From Crocodylus rhombifer (taxonomy: Eukaryota; Chordata; Crocodylia; Crocodylidae), in contig JAVSML010024708.1 of assembly GCA_038503035.1 (NCBI GenBank), forward strand, positions 248,001-312,000: DNA of 64,000 bases. The letters run 5' to 3'. Shown here in pieces: positions 9,305 to 19,912 of the stretch. A program made the position numbers and the translations under genes. A model generated the notes under the pieces. That model was not told where the DNA came from and did no database searches. It worked only from the letters and a program-made list of their open reading frames with translations. Numbering within the stretch: position 1 is the stretch's first letter; each line of letters opens with the position of its first letter.

Positions 9305-11835
9305 TCAAAGCTCCCACTCAAAGTCCCGAGCTTGACCAGGAGTTCGCCCGGGAACTGACTGAGGCCGCTTGCCAGGACCTTAGTTGTCATGGGTGACTTC
9401 AATTACCAGGACATCTCGTGGGAAGATCACTCAGCTAAATCTGAGCGGGCGCAAAGCTTTCTCTCATGTGTGGATGACCTCTACCTGACTCAAGAAATCT
9501 ATGGGCCAACGAGAGGCAAAGCGCTGCTTGACCTGGTACTGGCTACGGGGGACAACCTAATCGGCGACCTAGTGATTGATGGGAAGTTGGGTGACAGCGA
9601 CCACGAGCTGATCACCTTTACCATCCGCCGTAAAGCTGGCAAGTCAGTCAGCAACACAGAAGTCCTTGACTTCAGAAAAGCTGACTCTGACAAGCTCAAG
9701 AGGCTAGTCGGTCAGGCCCTCAGGGACCATGACCCCAGGGAGATGGGAGTTCAAGAAGAGTGGTTGCTTCTCAAGGAAGCGATCCTCAGTGCACAAGCTA
9801 AATCTATTACAACATGGAGGAAAGGCAGCAAGAAGGCACAGCAGCCCCCCTGGCTCTCCAGAGACCTAGCGGACCTACTGTGGCTAAAAAGGAAAGCCTA
9901 CAAAGGATGGAGGACAGGATTCACCTCCAAGGAGGATTACTCCACGCTGGTCCGGTCCTGCAGGGACCAAACCAGGAAAGCCAAGGCTGCAACTGAACTC
10001 CAACTAGCTTCAGGCATCAAGGACAACAAAAAGTCCTTTTTCAGATATGTGGGGAGCCGCAGGAAAAGCAAGGGCAATGTTGGACCCCTGCTAAACCAGA
10101 TGGGGCAACTGACAACTGACGCCCAGGAAAAAGCCAACCTATTAAATAGGTACTTTGCGTCAGTCTTTCATCAGTCACACGGGATGCCCATGCCTGCTAT
10201 GGGACAGGGAAATCTGGGTGAGGGGAATCCCCTACCCTCCATCAATACTGATCTCGTGAAGGAACACCTTGAGAAGCTGGATACCTTCAAGTCAGCTGGC
10301 CCTGACAATCTGCACCCCAGGGTACTCAAGGAGCTGGCGAGCGTCATAGCCCAGCCCCTGGCACGGATCTTTGAAAACTCCTGGCGCTCTGGTGTAGTGC
10401 CCGAAGACTGGAAGAAGACCAATGTGGTGCCGATCTTCAAGAAAGGGAGGAGAGTGGATCCGGCTAACTACAGGCCCATTAGCCTGACTTCTATCCTGGA
10501 GAAGATCTTAGAAAAGTTTATTAAGGAGGCCATCCTTGAGGGACTGGCCCAGGCTAACATTCTAAGGGACAGCCAGCACGGGTTTGTTGCGGGTAGGTCT
10601 TGTTTGACCAATCTCATTTCCTTCGATGACCAGGTGACCTATCACCTGGACAAGGGAGAAGAGATTGATGTCATATATCTTGACTTCAAAAAAGCTTTTG
10701 ATCTGGTATCCCATGATCACCTCTTGGCCCAACTGCCCAGTTGTGGCTTTGGCTCCACCACGATCCGCTGGCTGGGAAATTGGCTTCGTGGTTGGACCCA
10801 GAGGGTTGTGATTGATGGAAGTCTCTCATCATGGTGCCCTGTGACCAGTGGGGTCCGTCAAGGCTCTGTCCTGGGTCCCATACTGTTTAACATATTCATT
10901 AACGATGTGGACATTGGAGTCAGGAGTGGACTGGCCAAGTTCGCCGATGACACCAAACTTTGGGGCAAAGCATCCACGCCAGAAGATAGGCGGGTGATCC
11001 AGGCTGACCTGGACAAGCTCAGCAAATGGGCAGACGAGAACCTCATGGTGTTTAACACTGATAAATGCAAGGTTCTCCACCTTGGGAGGAAAAACCTGCA
11101 GCACCCTTATAGGCTCGGCAGTGCTACGCTGGTTAGCACTACAGAAGAAAGAGACTTGGGTATCATCATTGACCACAAGATGAACATGAGCCTCCAATGC
11201 GATGCTGCGGCTAGTAAAGCGACCAAAATGCTGGCGTGCATCCATAGATGCTTCTCGAGCAAATCCCGGGACGTCATTCTCCCCTTGTACTCGGCCTTGG
11301 TGAGGCCGCAGCTGGAGTACTGCGTCCAGTTTTGGGCTCCACGATTCAAAAAGGATGTGGAGAAGCTTGAGAGAGTCCAGAGGAGAGCCACGCGCATGAT
11401 CAGAGGTCAGGAAAACAGATCTTACGATGACAGGCTGAGAGCCATGGGACTCCTTAGCCTGGAAAAGCGCAGGCTTAGGGGTGATCTGATGGCCACCTAT
11501 AAGTTTATCAGGGGTGACCACCAGGATCTGGGGGAACGTCTGTTCACCAGAGCGCCCCAAGGGATGACGAGGTCGAACGGTCACAAACTCCTGCAAGACC
11601 GTTTCAGGCTGGACATAAGGAAGAATTTCTTTACTGTCTGAGCCCCCAAGGTCTGAAACAGTCTGCCAACGGAGGTGGTTCAAGCACCTACATTGAACAC
11701 CTTCAAGAGTAAATTGGATGCTTATCTTGCTGGGATCCTATGACCCCAGCTGACTTCCTGCCCTTTGGGCAGGGGGCTGGACTCGATGATCTCCCGAGGT
11801 CCCTTCCAACCCTAATGTCTTTGAAATCTATGAAA
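9305..11835 (+). mobile_element. CR1 LINE, long 5'-truncated copy (subfamily 1)
   Basis: The recognisable CR1 sequence begins inside the endonuclease domain (about 9305; a one-base shift lies before 9389) and runs through RT to the 3' UTR (GGACTCGATGATCTCCCGAGG, CTTCCAACCCTAATG) and tail TTTGAAATCTATGAAATC. 5' truncation is usual for LINEs. The frame is open for 750 codons, so the insertion is young relative to the fragments at 58.5 and 7.4 kb. Its near twin lies at 34130-35620 on the other strand. Confidence 0.93.
9389..11743 (+). pseudogene. CR1 ORF2-type endonuclease/reverse transcriptase, nearly open
   Basis: This is the protein that would nick target DNA and reverse-transcribe CR1 RNA. 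What remains: the end of the APE-like endonuclease (GDFN at residues 2-5; SDH catalytic motif at 70-72), a linker, then the RT domain with NYRPISL, motif A YLDF (Asp at about 432), a GVRQGSVLGP block and motif C FADD (residues 518-521). The CR1 C-terminal region follows ([19 protein letters not shown]). The first stop is TGA at 11639-11641, with a second TGA at 11654-11656. The family's usual end is the in-frame TGA at 11741-11743. So only the last 35 codons are cut off, though the N-terminal endonuclease is missing. The Met at 9389 is internal, not a real start. Confidence 0.9.
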
Positions 11836-11974
11836 TCAGTCAAGCAGGTTAATCCTCCTTGCTTGCTCCCCATGGCAGACAGCATGGGCAGCTACAAGTA
11901 TGCAGTGGAGGGGCCAAGGGGTGCTGGGAAGGGCAGAGGACATGGGAGCAGTAGACCAGATATGGGCCAGCAGG

Positions 11975-12175
11975 GGTGAGAAGGGGCTGTAGCCTGGAGC
12001 GGCTACATCCAAGTGTAACAACAGCAAGTAATATTGACGACAGATAAACCTAGGTTGGAGTGGCATAACTATAAGCATCCTAAAGAATATTTAAAATTAC
12101 TTTCAGGTGTTAATGTGTGGGTAATCCAGGGGTTAAGAGCTCCACGACATGCTTAATTTTAAGTGTCACAAGGCC
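11975..12175 (+). repeat. Dispersed repeat family D, diverged copy
   Basis: GTGGCATAACTATAAGCATCCT, then CTTTCAGGTGTTAATGTG, then TAATCCAGGGGTTAAGAGCTCCA match in order the copies at 46179-46345 and 50650-50850 (AGCATAACTGAACCGCCTAA, TTTCAGGTGTTGATATG, GGTAAGAGCTCCAGGAG). No protein. Class unknown. Confidence 0.5.
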
Positions 12176-13430
12176 CTTCGATTTCCAAATTAGGAAAATT
12201 AGTTATCCAAAGAATCAGACAACTAAATCCTCAGCTAATGCAAACTAGGTGCATCTGCACATGCAATTAAGGCAAAGCAATAAACTCTGAAGCACTATGA
12301 ACCAGAGTACACTGCTCCCAGGCACGGCATGTGTACCAGAAAGAAAGAACAGCACTTTGACACAGGGCAGAGCAGCCCTGGGCTGGCATCCAATCCAGAG
12401 GGTCAGCAGGCTCCAGCAGGGCAGGCTGGGGCATGCGGGTAGAAAACCTGTGGAGCTTGTGTGGCTAGGCAGCAGGAAGCTCCCACACTTTAGCAACCTC
12501 GTGCCCCAGCCAGCCCCTGTCACCGTCTATATGTGCGTTTTGTTGTACTTAATTACTCTGGCACAAGATGGCACTGTCCCCGACTACTATCTTGTGGCAG
12601 ATTTAATTTACTGTGCACTTGTAGACACTACTGCTTTACTGCAGAGCTATTAGTCAACTCTGTAGTAAAGTGCAAATGTCAATTACCCCACCAGCATACA
12701 ATCAGCAGTTACACCAAATTATACCAGTTGAGGATCTGGTCCAAGGCAATAAAAGAAACGATTCACTTGATCACACTAAAATTGAAACCAGGATTTGGGG
12801 GGTTGTTTTTCAGGGCTTGTCTTATACATTGTATTTATAATTTACTTTCACCTACAGTTCAAGATCAAATGTGAGTACTATATAGCTTAATTAACCTAAT
12901 AATTAGCACCTAGCTTATGATTAGTCATAATGCAGGGATCCAAGGGAAAAATAGGTTTATCCTTCTATTAAAAGTGTAGCATTATTCCCACTATCCTCCG
13001 CATATATCACATCCTGCCCTGTCTTCTCTCAAAAAGAAGCTACACAATAAACAACCCAAGTCGTTACCAACAAAATGACTCTGCTCTGGCAAGACAATAG
13101 GCAATGATGCCTGTGCTAGGGAATCTCAACATTTCACCCGAACTGCTGAGTAAGGACTGGAGCAGTGAAATTTCCCCATAAGAAGGAGGAAATCAGGGAA
13201 TAGTGCCAGATTTTAAAAACAGAGGGAGTCACAGAAGGGACTGAAGGAGAGGATTTCAGGAGGGGACTTTTTGGAACAGTCAACACTAAAGGAAAATGAC
13301 TACAGTGGTCAAAAAGGGATGCCATAAATTAGAAAATAAGTCATCATGATGTGAAGGAATTCCTGGGACCTTTTGAGCAGGGTTTTCCTGTTTGCTATGA
13401 AAAACATTAATTTTCTTCTTTAAATGAGAA
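12176..13430. other. No gene recognised
   Basis: Mixed-composition DNA with a modestly GC-rich patch (12300-12530). I see no exon with credible splice sites and no repeat partner in the window. Confidence 0.5.
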
Positions 13431-13439
13431 AAACATGGG

Positions 13440-13915
13440 AAACCATGGGTTTCCCCTTGCAGGCTGGCAGAGTTCCAACCTACAAGGGGATGCTTGGGGC
13501 TGGGGGGAGCAGGACATAGGGGTGCCACATGCAAGTGTGGTGCCTCCCTCTCCATGAACAGGTGGGGAGTCCTGAGAGCCGCAATGAGCAGCCCACATCC
13601 TCCTCCCCCCACTGGAGCGGAGCTGAGTGGAGCCCATGTGGGGGGAGGAGGATGTGGGCTGCTCATTGCGGCTCTCAGGACTCCCCACCTGGGGAGAGGG
13701 AGGCCCAAGCTGAGCTCCACTCCCGTTGCAGCACCTACTGCCTCCCATGTGAAGCAGCTGGGGCTCTGGAACTGCTGGCTGGCTGTGGCTGGCACCCATA
13801 GAGCAAGGAGCAGGCAGCACACAGCCACTGGGCTGTGTGCTTCCCCCCTCCAGCAGGGCTGGAGGAGGGAAGGGATTGCAGATCAGGAGTGAGGAGCCAA
13901 GCAGGGATGGAAGTG
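13440..13915. repeat. GC-rich block containing a perfect 50-bp inverted repeat
   Basis: Arms 13561-13610 and 13640-13689 are exact reverse complements over 50 bases, with a 29-base spacer (13611-13639). Weaker pairing continues outwards (CCTCCCTCTCC on the left pairs with GGAGAGGGAGG on the right). The frames read on both strands (for example 13286-13828 minus and 13494-13892 plus) mirror each other because of the palindrome and are not genes. It lies just upstream of the proviral LTR remnant and is probably a separate insertion. Confidence 0.8.
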
Positions 13916-13924
13916 GGGTGGAGG

Positions 13925-14033
13925 CTGCCTAGATCAGTGTACCTATTATTCTGTCTAACATATATTAAGTACCTTAGAAACCCTATACAGGGACCGTCTA
14001 TTTCCTGTATCTCTAAAGATTTAGCCTGTTAAC
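13925..14033 (+). mobile_element. 5' LTR remnant (U5 side) of the provirus
   Basis: This is the sequence directly 5' of the primer site, so by position it should be the end of the 5' LTR. It is AT-rich, has no clear terminal CA, and I find no second copy near the 3' end. Its left limit is set by the GC-rich block. The rest of the LTR appears lost or displaced. Confidence 0.4.
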
Positions 14034-14051
14034 TGGGGGCTCGTCTGGGAT
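14034..14051 (+). other. Primer binding site, tRNA-Pro type
   Basis: TGGGGGCTCGTCTGGGAT differs at one position from the primer site used by gammaretroviruses that prime with tRNA-Pro (C-to-T at 14046). It lies directly after the LTR remnant and about 200 bp before the gag start. Confidence 0.9.
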
Positions 14052-14254
14052 GTGTCCTCACACAGACCGCCCCGAGTAGGACCCTTGTCTCGGCTCTTCG
14101 ACTTCGTCACTCTGGGAAGGCTATCCTCGACTCGGTTTTTCAGCTCTAAGGCTTTGACACTCCAGACCCTGATCTACCATCCGTCTGTTTGGCTCTGGAA
14201 AAATCCCTGGCCAGGGTACGTATTTGTCTGTTTCGGTGTCAGGAAGTCCTAGGC

Positions 14255-15372
14255 ATGACAATGGGTAGCGGGACCTCTAAGGTCCCACCACAGAATCCCA
14301 CCCGGTTTATGTATCTAAAACATGGGCCCCAGTCGACTCAATATCTAATTAAATGGAACCAGTATACCAATGATGACTCCAAATTGCGTTGGCCCTTAGA
14401 TGGGTTGTGGGATCATCATATTCTCAAACATCTCTGAGAAAGCTTGGAAAGTAAGCACCCTGTTCAAATGGAAGCCTGGTACCTATGGGAAGACTAGCCT
14501 GAAAAGCACCATAAGCGCTCCCTCGTGGCTTCCTATAAGGATAATGAAAAAAATTTAAGAAACAAATTGATCACCTTCAGAATCAAGTTAAAGATCTCCA
14601 AAGCCAAGGGCCGCCACCGTCTGCCCCTTGATCACCATATCCAACTAGACTTTACCCTGTTTTGACTCCGCCACCAAATGATCCACCCTAAGACGATTTG
14701 TTGGATCACTGGGTCCCATTCCCACCTCCGCCCGCCGGTTTCATGGCCTCAGGAGCTGCTGCACCCACCGCCCCAATAACTCCACTGGCCCCCGGCCCTG
14801 GCCCTTCATCTCCCATCACCACCATCACTTTCGACTCCTACTGGGGACCAGTTCAAAATCAACGTCCCCCTGGACCTCCAAGAGGGGTGGACCATACTTT
14901 CAGCTTCCCTAGACCAGCAATCAAATTGACCCTTCAGAACCAAAATAAAGCCACCACTGAGATAAACTGCCAGGGGTCCCCGTTAAGGAACACTCGCTGG
15001 GGCAGAAAGCCTGTCGGGGCACAGTATCCCCTCCGAGAATACCCTGTGCCAGGGGGGCAACCCATGGTGGTCCATGTCCCCTTCTCGCCTTCAGAAATAG
15101 TCTCTTGGTCGACCACCTTCCCTAAACTCTGTGACGACCCTACTGGATTTGCTCAAAAACTCCAAACCCTCTTTGAGGTTTATAAGCCGACTCACGGTGA
15201 TATTCAGATGCTCCTCGGTGGTCTTCTTCCCGGAGACCAGAAAGACACCCTCCTTAAAGTGGCCAACTGGCCTCCTCAAGACCCTGGCAAAGACTATCTG
15301 CCAAACCTCTATAAACAGGTCCTTGAGGCCATCCCCAAGGTCTCCCCACAAAAAACAGACTGGTCCAAAATT
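14255..15372 (+). pseudogene. gag: ERV gag remnant (matrix, proline-rich linker, partial capsid)
   Basis: Gag would form the virion shell. ATGACAATGGGT at 14255 offers a Met-Gly start (14261) typical of a myristoylated matrix protein. This first frame closes at 14435-14437 and the reading frame then shifts. A Q/L-rich helical stretch (about 14575-14620) leads, past two stops, into the frame of 14698-15402, with a proline-rich segment and then capsid motifs (YPLREYP, VPFSPSEIVSW, PTHGDIQMLLGGLLPG). Similarity to gammaretroviral capsid ends near 15372 (TDWSKI). The end of capsid, all of nucleocapsid and protease are absent. Damage: at least one frameshift, several stops and the terminal deletion. 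Confidence 0.85.
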
Positions 15373-15378
15373 TCCATC

Positions 15379-17432
15379 TGTAGGCCCTGTTGCTTACTAT
15401 AGTGCCTCCCTTGACCCAGTCTCCTCTGGGTTTCCCCCTTGTCTCCGCGCCATTGCTACCACAGCTCCGCTGGTTTCTAAAACCGATAACCTTGTCCTTG
15501 GGTACCTCCTCACTGTTGCTGTCCCACACTCTGTCCTTACCCTCCTCCAACATGGCAGAACTCAGCATTTATCCCCTGGCCATCTAACCCGCTATGAGGT
15601 GGTTCTCCTAGCTGTGGATCATGTGACCCTTGTCCGCTGTGATCCCCTTAATCTTGCCTCTCTTCTCCCTTCACTCTCAGATGGTCAATCCCATGACTGC
15701 ACTCGGCTTGTAGATTGTTTCTCTTCCCCAACCTGATCATTCCGATACCCCCTGACTAATCCTGACCTTGTTTTCTACATTGATGGCTCCTGTTTTCAAG
15801 ATAATCATGGTATTCTCCAAGCTGGCTATGCTGTCTGTTCTGATCATAGTATTATTGAATCTGCTTCTCGTTCTGTTACTAGTGCTCAAGCTACTGAACT
15901 CATTGCTCTTACTCATGTCCGTCACCTTGCTGCTGCACACTCCGCTAATATCTATACAGAATCTCGCTATGCCTTTGGTGTCTGCCATTCCTTTGGACAA
16001 ATATGGAAACAGCAAGGTTTTCGTACTTCTGCTGGAACTCCCATCTCTCACCATTGCCTTATTACTGCTCTCCTAGATGCTATTCTCCTTCCTTCCACCC
16101 TTGCTGTCCTACGGTGGAAAGCGCATACTTCTACTGAAGATCCTGTGTCTCTGGCAAATGATAGGGTGGATGCCGCGGCCAAGACCGCCACCCTGTCAGA
16201 ACTCTCAGCTCCAGTCTTTCAGGCCGCTCTCTACCTTTCTTCTCCTGTCCCCCCTGACCTCCCCTCTCTCCAGGATGCTGCCCCAGAAGCTGAAAAGGAC
16301 ACCGGGATCTCTTCAGGCTGCTCTCTCCACTCCGACTCCTTGTGGCAGCACCCATCTGGTCGCCTTGTAGCCCCCATGGCCCTGCTGTCTCTCGTGGCCC
16401 ACTCAGTGGCCCATTCGGCCAAAGAGGGAATGATAGCTGAAGCTGAACGCCATCGGTATGCCTCCGGTTTTTCAGCTGTGGCTGCCCATTTTTGTCGCCA
16501 GTGTCCACAGTCTCAGCAACACAACCTGGCTGACCACCCCACCAGCCACATGCATTCCACAGACCTTTAGGTCTTTACCCTTTTTCCCACCTCCGGATGG
16601 ACTTCATCAACTTGCCCAGGTCGGAGGCCTAGAAGGATGCATTGGCCATCGTCTGCCTTTTTAGCGGCTGATCTGAGGCATACCCTTACCGACAGGCTGA
16701 TGCCCTCACTGTGGCCAAAAAGCTTATTTTTGACCTGTTGTCTGGCTTCAGTCTACCCCTTTCCCTGGACTCAGACCGTGGCTCCCATTTTGTTGGCCAG
16801 GTTGTCCAACACTTTTGCAAGGTCCTATCTGATATCAGCTCCACACCACAAATCATCCCTAGAGCGGGGGTAAAGTGAAATGGAAAAACTTTGACATTAA
16901 GCTTCACCTAGCAAAAACCTGTGAACAAACTGTTCTAACGTGGCCAGAGGCCCCCCCATTGGTACTTTTTCAAATCCAAAATTCTGTTCACAGGTCCTCA
17001 GGCCTGACCCCTTTTGAGAGTGTTATGGGTCAACCCATGAGGGGACTTACCGCACCTCCACCCCAACATCCGACTCATCTCCATGATTCTTTATTAACTT
17101 ATTGTCAAGGGCTCATCAAGGCCCTCAAGATGATCTTGTTGCAGGTTAAAGCCACAGCGCAACATCAGTCACTAGATGGTGACTCTGTTGTCAATCTGGT
17201 CCAACCAAGAGATTGGGTCCTAATTAAGGTCCACCAGAGGAAAGATTGCCTGCAGTCTCTGGGGAAGGGGCCTTTCCAGGTCCTGCTAACCACCCCAACT
17301 GCTGTGAAAGTTGCCAAATTTTCTGCCTGGGTCCATACCTCCCACTGCAAGACGGTGACTGCCCCAACGGAGTGGAAAGCTTCCCTCACCAGTGACACCT
17401 CCTTGAAGATCCAGAGGGTTCCTTGTGAGTGA
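15379..17432 (+). pseudogene. pol: ERV pol remnant (RT connection, RNase H, integrase)
   Basis: Similarity starts at GPVAYYSASLDPVSSGFPPC, the RT connection region, so the RT fingers, palm and catalytic YxDD are missing. One TGA (15734-15736) interrupts the frame before RNase H, which shows YIDGS (Asp codon 15782-15784), TELIAL, YTESRYAF (Glu where gammaretroviruses usually have Asp) and NDRVDAA. Integrase follows: an H-x3-H and C-x2-C zinc-binding pattern (about 16390-16510), then the core in another frame (16561-16870, stops near 16632 and 16672) with MDF and DSDRG. The C-terminal domain is open at 16875-17432 (GLTPFESVMG, GKGPFQVLLTTPTAVKV). The third core acidic residue falls in a decayed frameshifted spot and appears lost. 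Confidence 0.88.
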
Positions 17433-17736
17433 AGATCAGACAACAAAATCTCAAAGAATAGCCTACATGGCTAGCCAAGTTTTACTTGAGGCTCTGAACT
17501 TTTGTTCTATGCGTTAAATTGCCTTTAGTAATTTAGTACGAAACACACTGACCCTTGGGAAGTCGCAGATCATTACGTAGATTTAGAAACTCCCCAAGGG
17601 GTAACGCTGTTTTGTATTCTTGTGGTCAGCATCTTAGTAGTAGTAGTGTGCTGAAGGCCAAAATTTTAGTCAAGGGTAACCCCTCGAAGTTCCAAGGGAC
17701 AGCAGCATTTGGGACACCACTTGAGTAGGCTCTGAG
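17433..17736 (+). other. Spacer between pol remnant and env
   Basis: No similarity recognised. An env splice acceptor would be expected in or before this stretch, but I cannot place one with confidence. Confidence 0.4.
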
Positions 17737-19197
17737 ATGTTGCCTTTTCTTCTACTCTGCTTCACACCAGGAATTTTAGTCAGAGCATGGGAGGAAAACA
17801 GCATAATACGCATGGGGCAGAGCATTGCTAGCTCAAGCAATCTCATGAACTGCTGGGTGTGCATACACAGGCCCACATACCCAGCCCGAGGGATTCCAAT
17901 AGCTGGGGTGCTTATTTCCCTTGAAGGTTGGGGAAATAACTCAAAATCTAGTTTTGTTAGGTTTTTTTCTCATTCTAACAGAATGAAACAGTTACTCCCT
18001 GACTGGTGGAAAGGAACTCAGGACAGCTGGAAATTCTCTTCCAGGCTTGAGGCAGCCCTTTGTTATAGGTCAAACAGAACTAGCCATTCGCTGGGACATT
18101 ACCCCAACTGCAGAATCACCTTTGATTATCACCCCTGTAATAAGACTGGAACTCTGCTGGATGATGCATCCTTCCGCTGTACCAGCAGGCCCTTTATGAT
18201 TTATAATGCCCTTGGCACCCCACATGGGCTAATAATGAATGGGTCTGAGTTTTATGTGCTGCTAAATTCTGCTTCTTGTAATCAATCCATACCTCAGCAC
18301 AGGTTGATAAGGAGCCAACATGCCCCTTCCTACACTTTACAGGTCAATCTAAAGTGTCAAATGAGAAACACAACCTGTAGAAACCTGAGCACTACAGCAG
18401 CCCCAGGATTGTTTTGGCTCTACAAGTATGAAGCCCACAAGATCTTACCATGGCATTGGGTCGGTACTTGTACCCTGGGGAGAATTATCCTGGGCTTTGA
18501 ATTATGCTCGGACCTCTCCTGGCATGAAGTAACCAACCTCCCACCTGACTTGCTTAGATGCAAGCGGGCCATTGAAAACCCACTTGTTTGCCATCCCTCT
18601 GGATTCCATCAGTTTACTAGGGCTTTTCTCCCTTAGTCTGGGGTGGCTGAATTGGAAAGAGCAATTATAAACATTTCTGGAGCTATATAGGAGTTTTTCA
18701 ATGCCAGTAACGATGCTTTAGGGGCCCTCAATGATGAGGTTTTTCAAATGGGACGAGTGATTGCAGAAAACCGTATGGCTTTAGATTCTCTCTTAGCTGC
18801 CCAGGATGGGGTCTGTGCTGTTATTAACCATACTTGCTGCTCCTGGATTGATCAGCACCAACGAGCGGAAAAGGATCTGCGCACCATGAGAAGACAGTTG
18901 CAAGTGATCCATGCAGTTGCAGAGGAGAAACCTTTGATTGGTGGGGATGGCTACCAGATGTGGGGGGGATGGCTTAAATCCCTGTTGAAATGGCGTATTC
19001 TGAGTTTATTATGCATTTTTGCTGTTTTCATTGTTATCCAAACGATTTTGTGTTGCTTATGCTGTTGCTTATCAAAAGCTGCCCAGAGTGTTTCCAGACT
19101 CTCTAGGACTGAGTTGCAGATGATGGTGCTCAGGGAGGTGGCCTATGAGTGCGAACGACAAGATGATGTCAAGGGCCTTATGAATATAGAGGTGTAA
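17737..19197 (+). pseudogene. env: ERV envelope glycoprotein, one frame with two TAG stops
   Basis: Env mediates receptor binding and membrane fusion. The frame runs 486 codons plus stop. A hydrophobic leader (residues 1-17) fits a signal peptide. SU has CWVC (residues 41-44), the gamma-type motif, and about seven N-x-S/T sites. An R-C-K-R tetrapeptide (18556-18567) could be a furin-type site. TAG stops at 18634-18636 and 18688-18690 separate SU from TM. The TM part (18748-19197) shows an ENRMALDSLLAAQDG heptad-like stretch, CX6CC (18814-18840), one membrane span (about 18990-19070) with a Cys-rich end, and a cytoplasmic tail. No frameshift is seen across the gene, unlike gag and pol. As it stands it could only give a truncated SU. 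Confidence 0.9.
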
Positions 19198-19211
19198 GCA
19201 CAAGCACTTAC

Positions 19212-19221
19212 AAGGGGGGAA
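19212..19221 (+). other. Polypurine tract at the start of the 3' LTR
   Basis: AAGGGGGGAA sits 15 bp after the env stop and is followed by TGGCTGCTTT. A purine run followed by TG is the standard PPT/U3 junction. Confidence 0.75.
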
Positions 19222-19288
19222 TGGCTGCTTTGGAAAGCGTGCGTTTAAATCAGTGGGTAAAGAGCACTAAGTTTGAAGGCTTAAGTAA
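19222..19288 (+). mobile_element. Start of the 3' LTR (U3), interrupted by a hAT insertion
   Basis: U3 should begin with TG at 19222. After 67 bp it is interrupted by the foldback element 19289-19904. The sequence after that element (from 19913) may continue the LTR, but I find no TATA/AATAAA pair and no match to the 5' LTR remnant, so its right end cannot be set. Confidence 0.5.
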
Positions 19289-19904
19289 CAGAGCTTTGCG
19301 AAGCTTCAGCCACTGATTTGAGTCAGTGAAGATCTGGCCCGATTCAGCGGCCAAAACTCTGAATCCAAATCAAATCAAGAGACCCATTATAGTCTCTGAA
19401 TCAAATTGGAAGACTCCGATTCAATTCAGAGAGATTCGAGGATTCGGACATACAGATTTATATATTTTTTCTACATACCTCAAGGTACCAGGAGGCCTGT
19501 GAATGCTGAGATGGTGGGGCGGATGGAGCGTTCCCATGAGAGTACTGAGGGGTCGCCAGTGCACTTGGCAGTGGACCTGGAAGTAGACCAGAAGTACTTC
19601 CCATCCACTTCCAGGTCCACCACCAAGCACATGGGGGACCCCCCCCCCCGCACTCCCATGGGACACTCCATCTGCCCCACCATCTCAGCATTTATGAGTC
19701 GCACCTGGTACCTTGAGATATGTAGAAAAAAACATATAAACTGTGTCTGTGGCCAAATCGCTGATTCTCTGAACCAAAATAGAATCTTCAGATTCAGATC
19801 TGGCAAAATCAAATTGGGACATTGTTCCAAATCAATTAATTGAATCACTGTCCCCCGTATTGGGCTGAATCGGAATTGAATATGGCCTGCTTTGCGCACC
19901 CCTA
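19289..19904 (+). mobile_element. Foldback hAT-type MITE, copy 1 (family B)
   Basis: The ends are CAGAGCTTTGCGAAGC and, inverted, TAGGGGTGCGCAAAGC. The flanking 8-mers are TTAAGTAA (19281-19288) and CTAAGTAA (19905-19912), one mismatch, as expected for a hAT target duplication. The two halves are long imperfect inverted repeats: CTACATACCTCAAGGTACCAGG near 19470 pairs with CCTGGTACCTTGAGATATGTAG near 19705, and so on to the centre near 19600. The RNA or single strand could form a 300-bp hairpin. The frames on both strands (for example 19406-19843 and 19480-19923) are mirror images caused by the palindrome. It inserted into the ERV 3' LTR and is therefore younger than the provirus. Confidence 0.8.
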
Positions 19905-19912
19905 CTAAGTAA

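Larger units (their letters stand above)
13925..19288 (+). mobile_element. Degenerate gamma-type endogenous retrovirus (ERV1-like provirus)
   Basis: Order on the plus strand: LTR remnant, tRNA-Pro-type primer site, gag, pol remnants, env, polypurine tract, 3' LTR start. Gag and pol are broken by stops and frameshifts, and by a deletion joining capsid to the RT connection region. Env is nearly open. Gammaretrovirus-like features are the Pro primer site, a capsid FSPSEI-type block, the RNase H/integrase order, a CWVC motif in SU and CX6CC in TM. The internal length (about 5.2 kb) is well short of the usual 7-8 kb because of the deletion. It cannot produce virus. Confidence 0.9.

Noticed and set aside
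10829..11683. 284-codon minus-strand frame opposite the CR1 RT
   Set aside because: Antisense shadow of the CR1 coding frame. The same shadow appears opposite the twin copy (34312-35148 plus).
13286..13892. Long frames on both strands around 13.6 kb
   Set aside because: They encode mirror-image peptides because of the perfect inverted repeat. Not genes.
15737..16054. Minus and alternative plus frames over RNase H
   Set aside because: The true RNase H similarity is in the frame continuing past the TGA at 15734-15736. The others are shadows.
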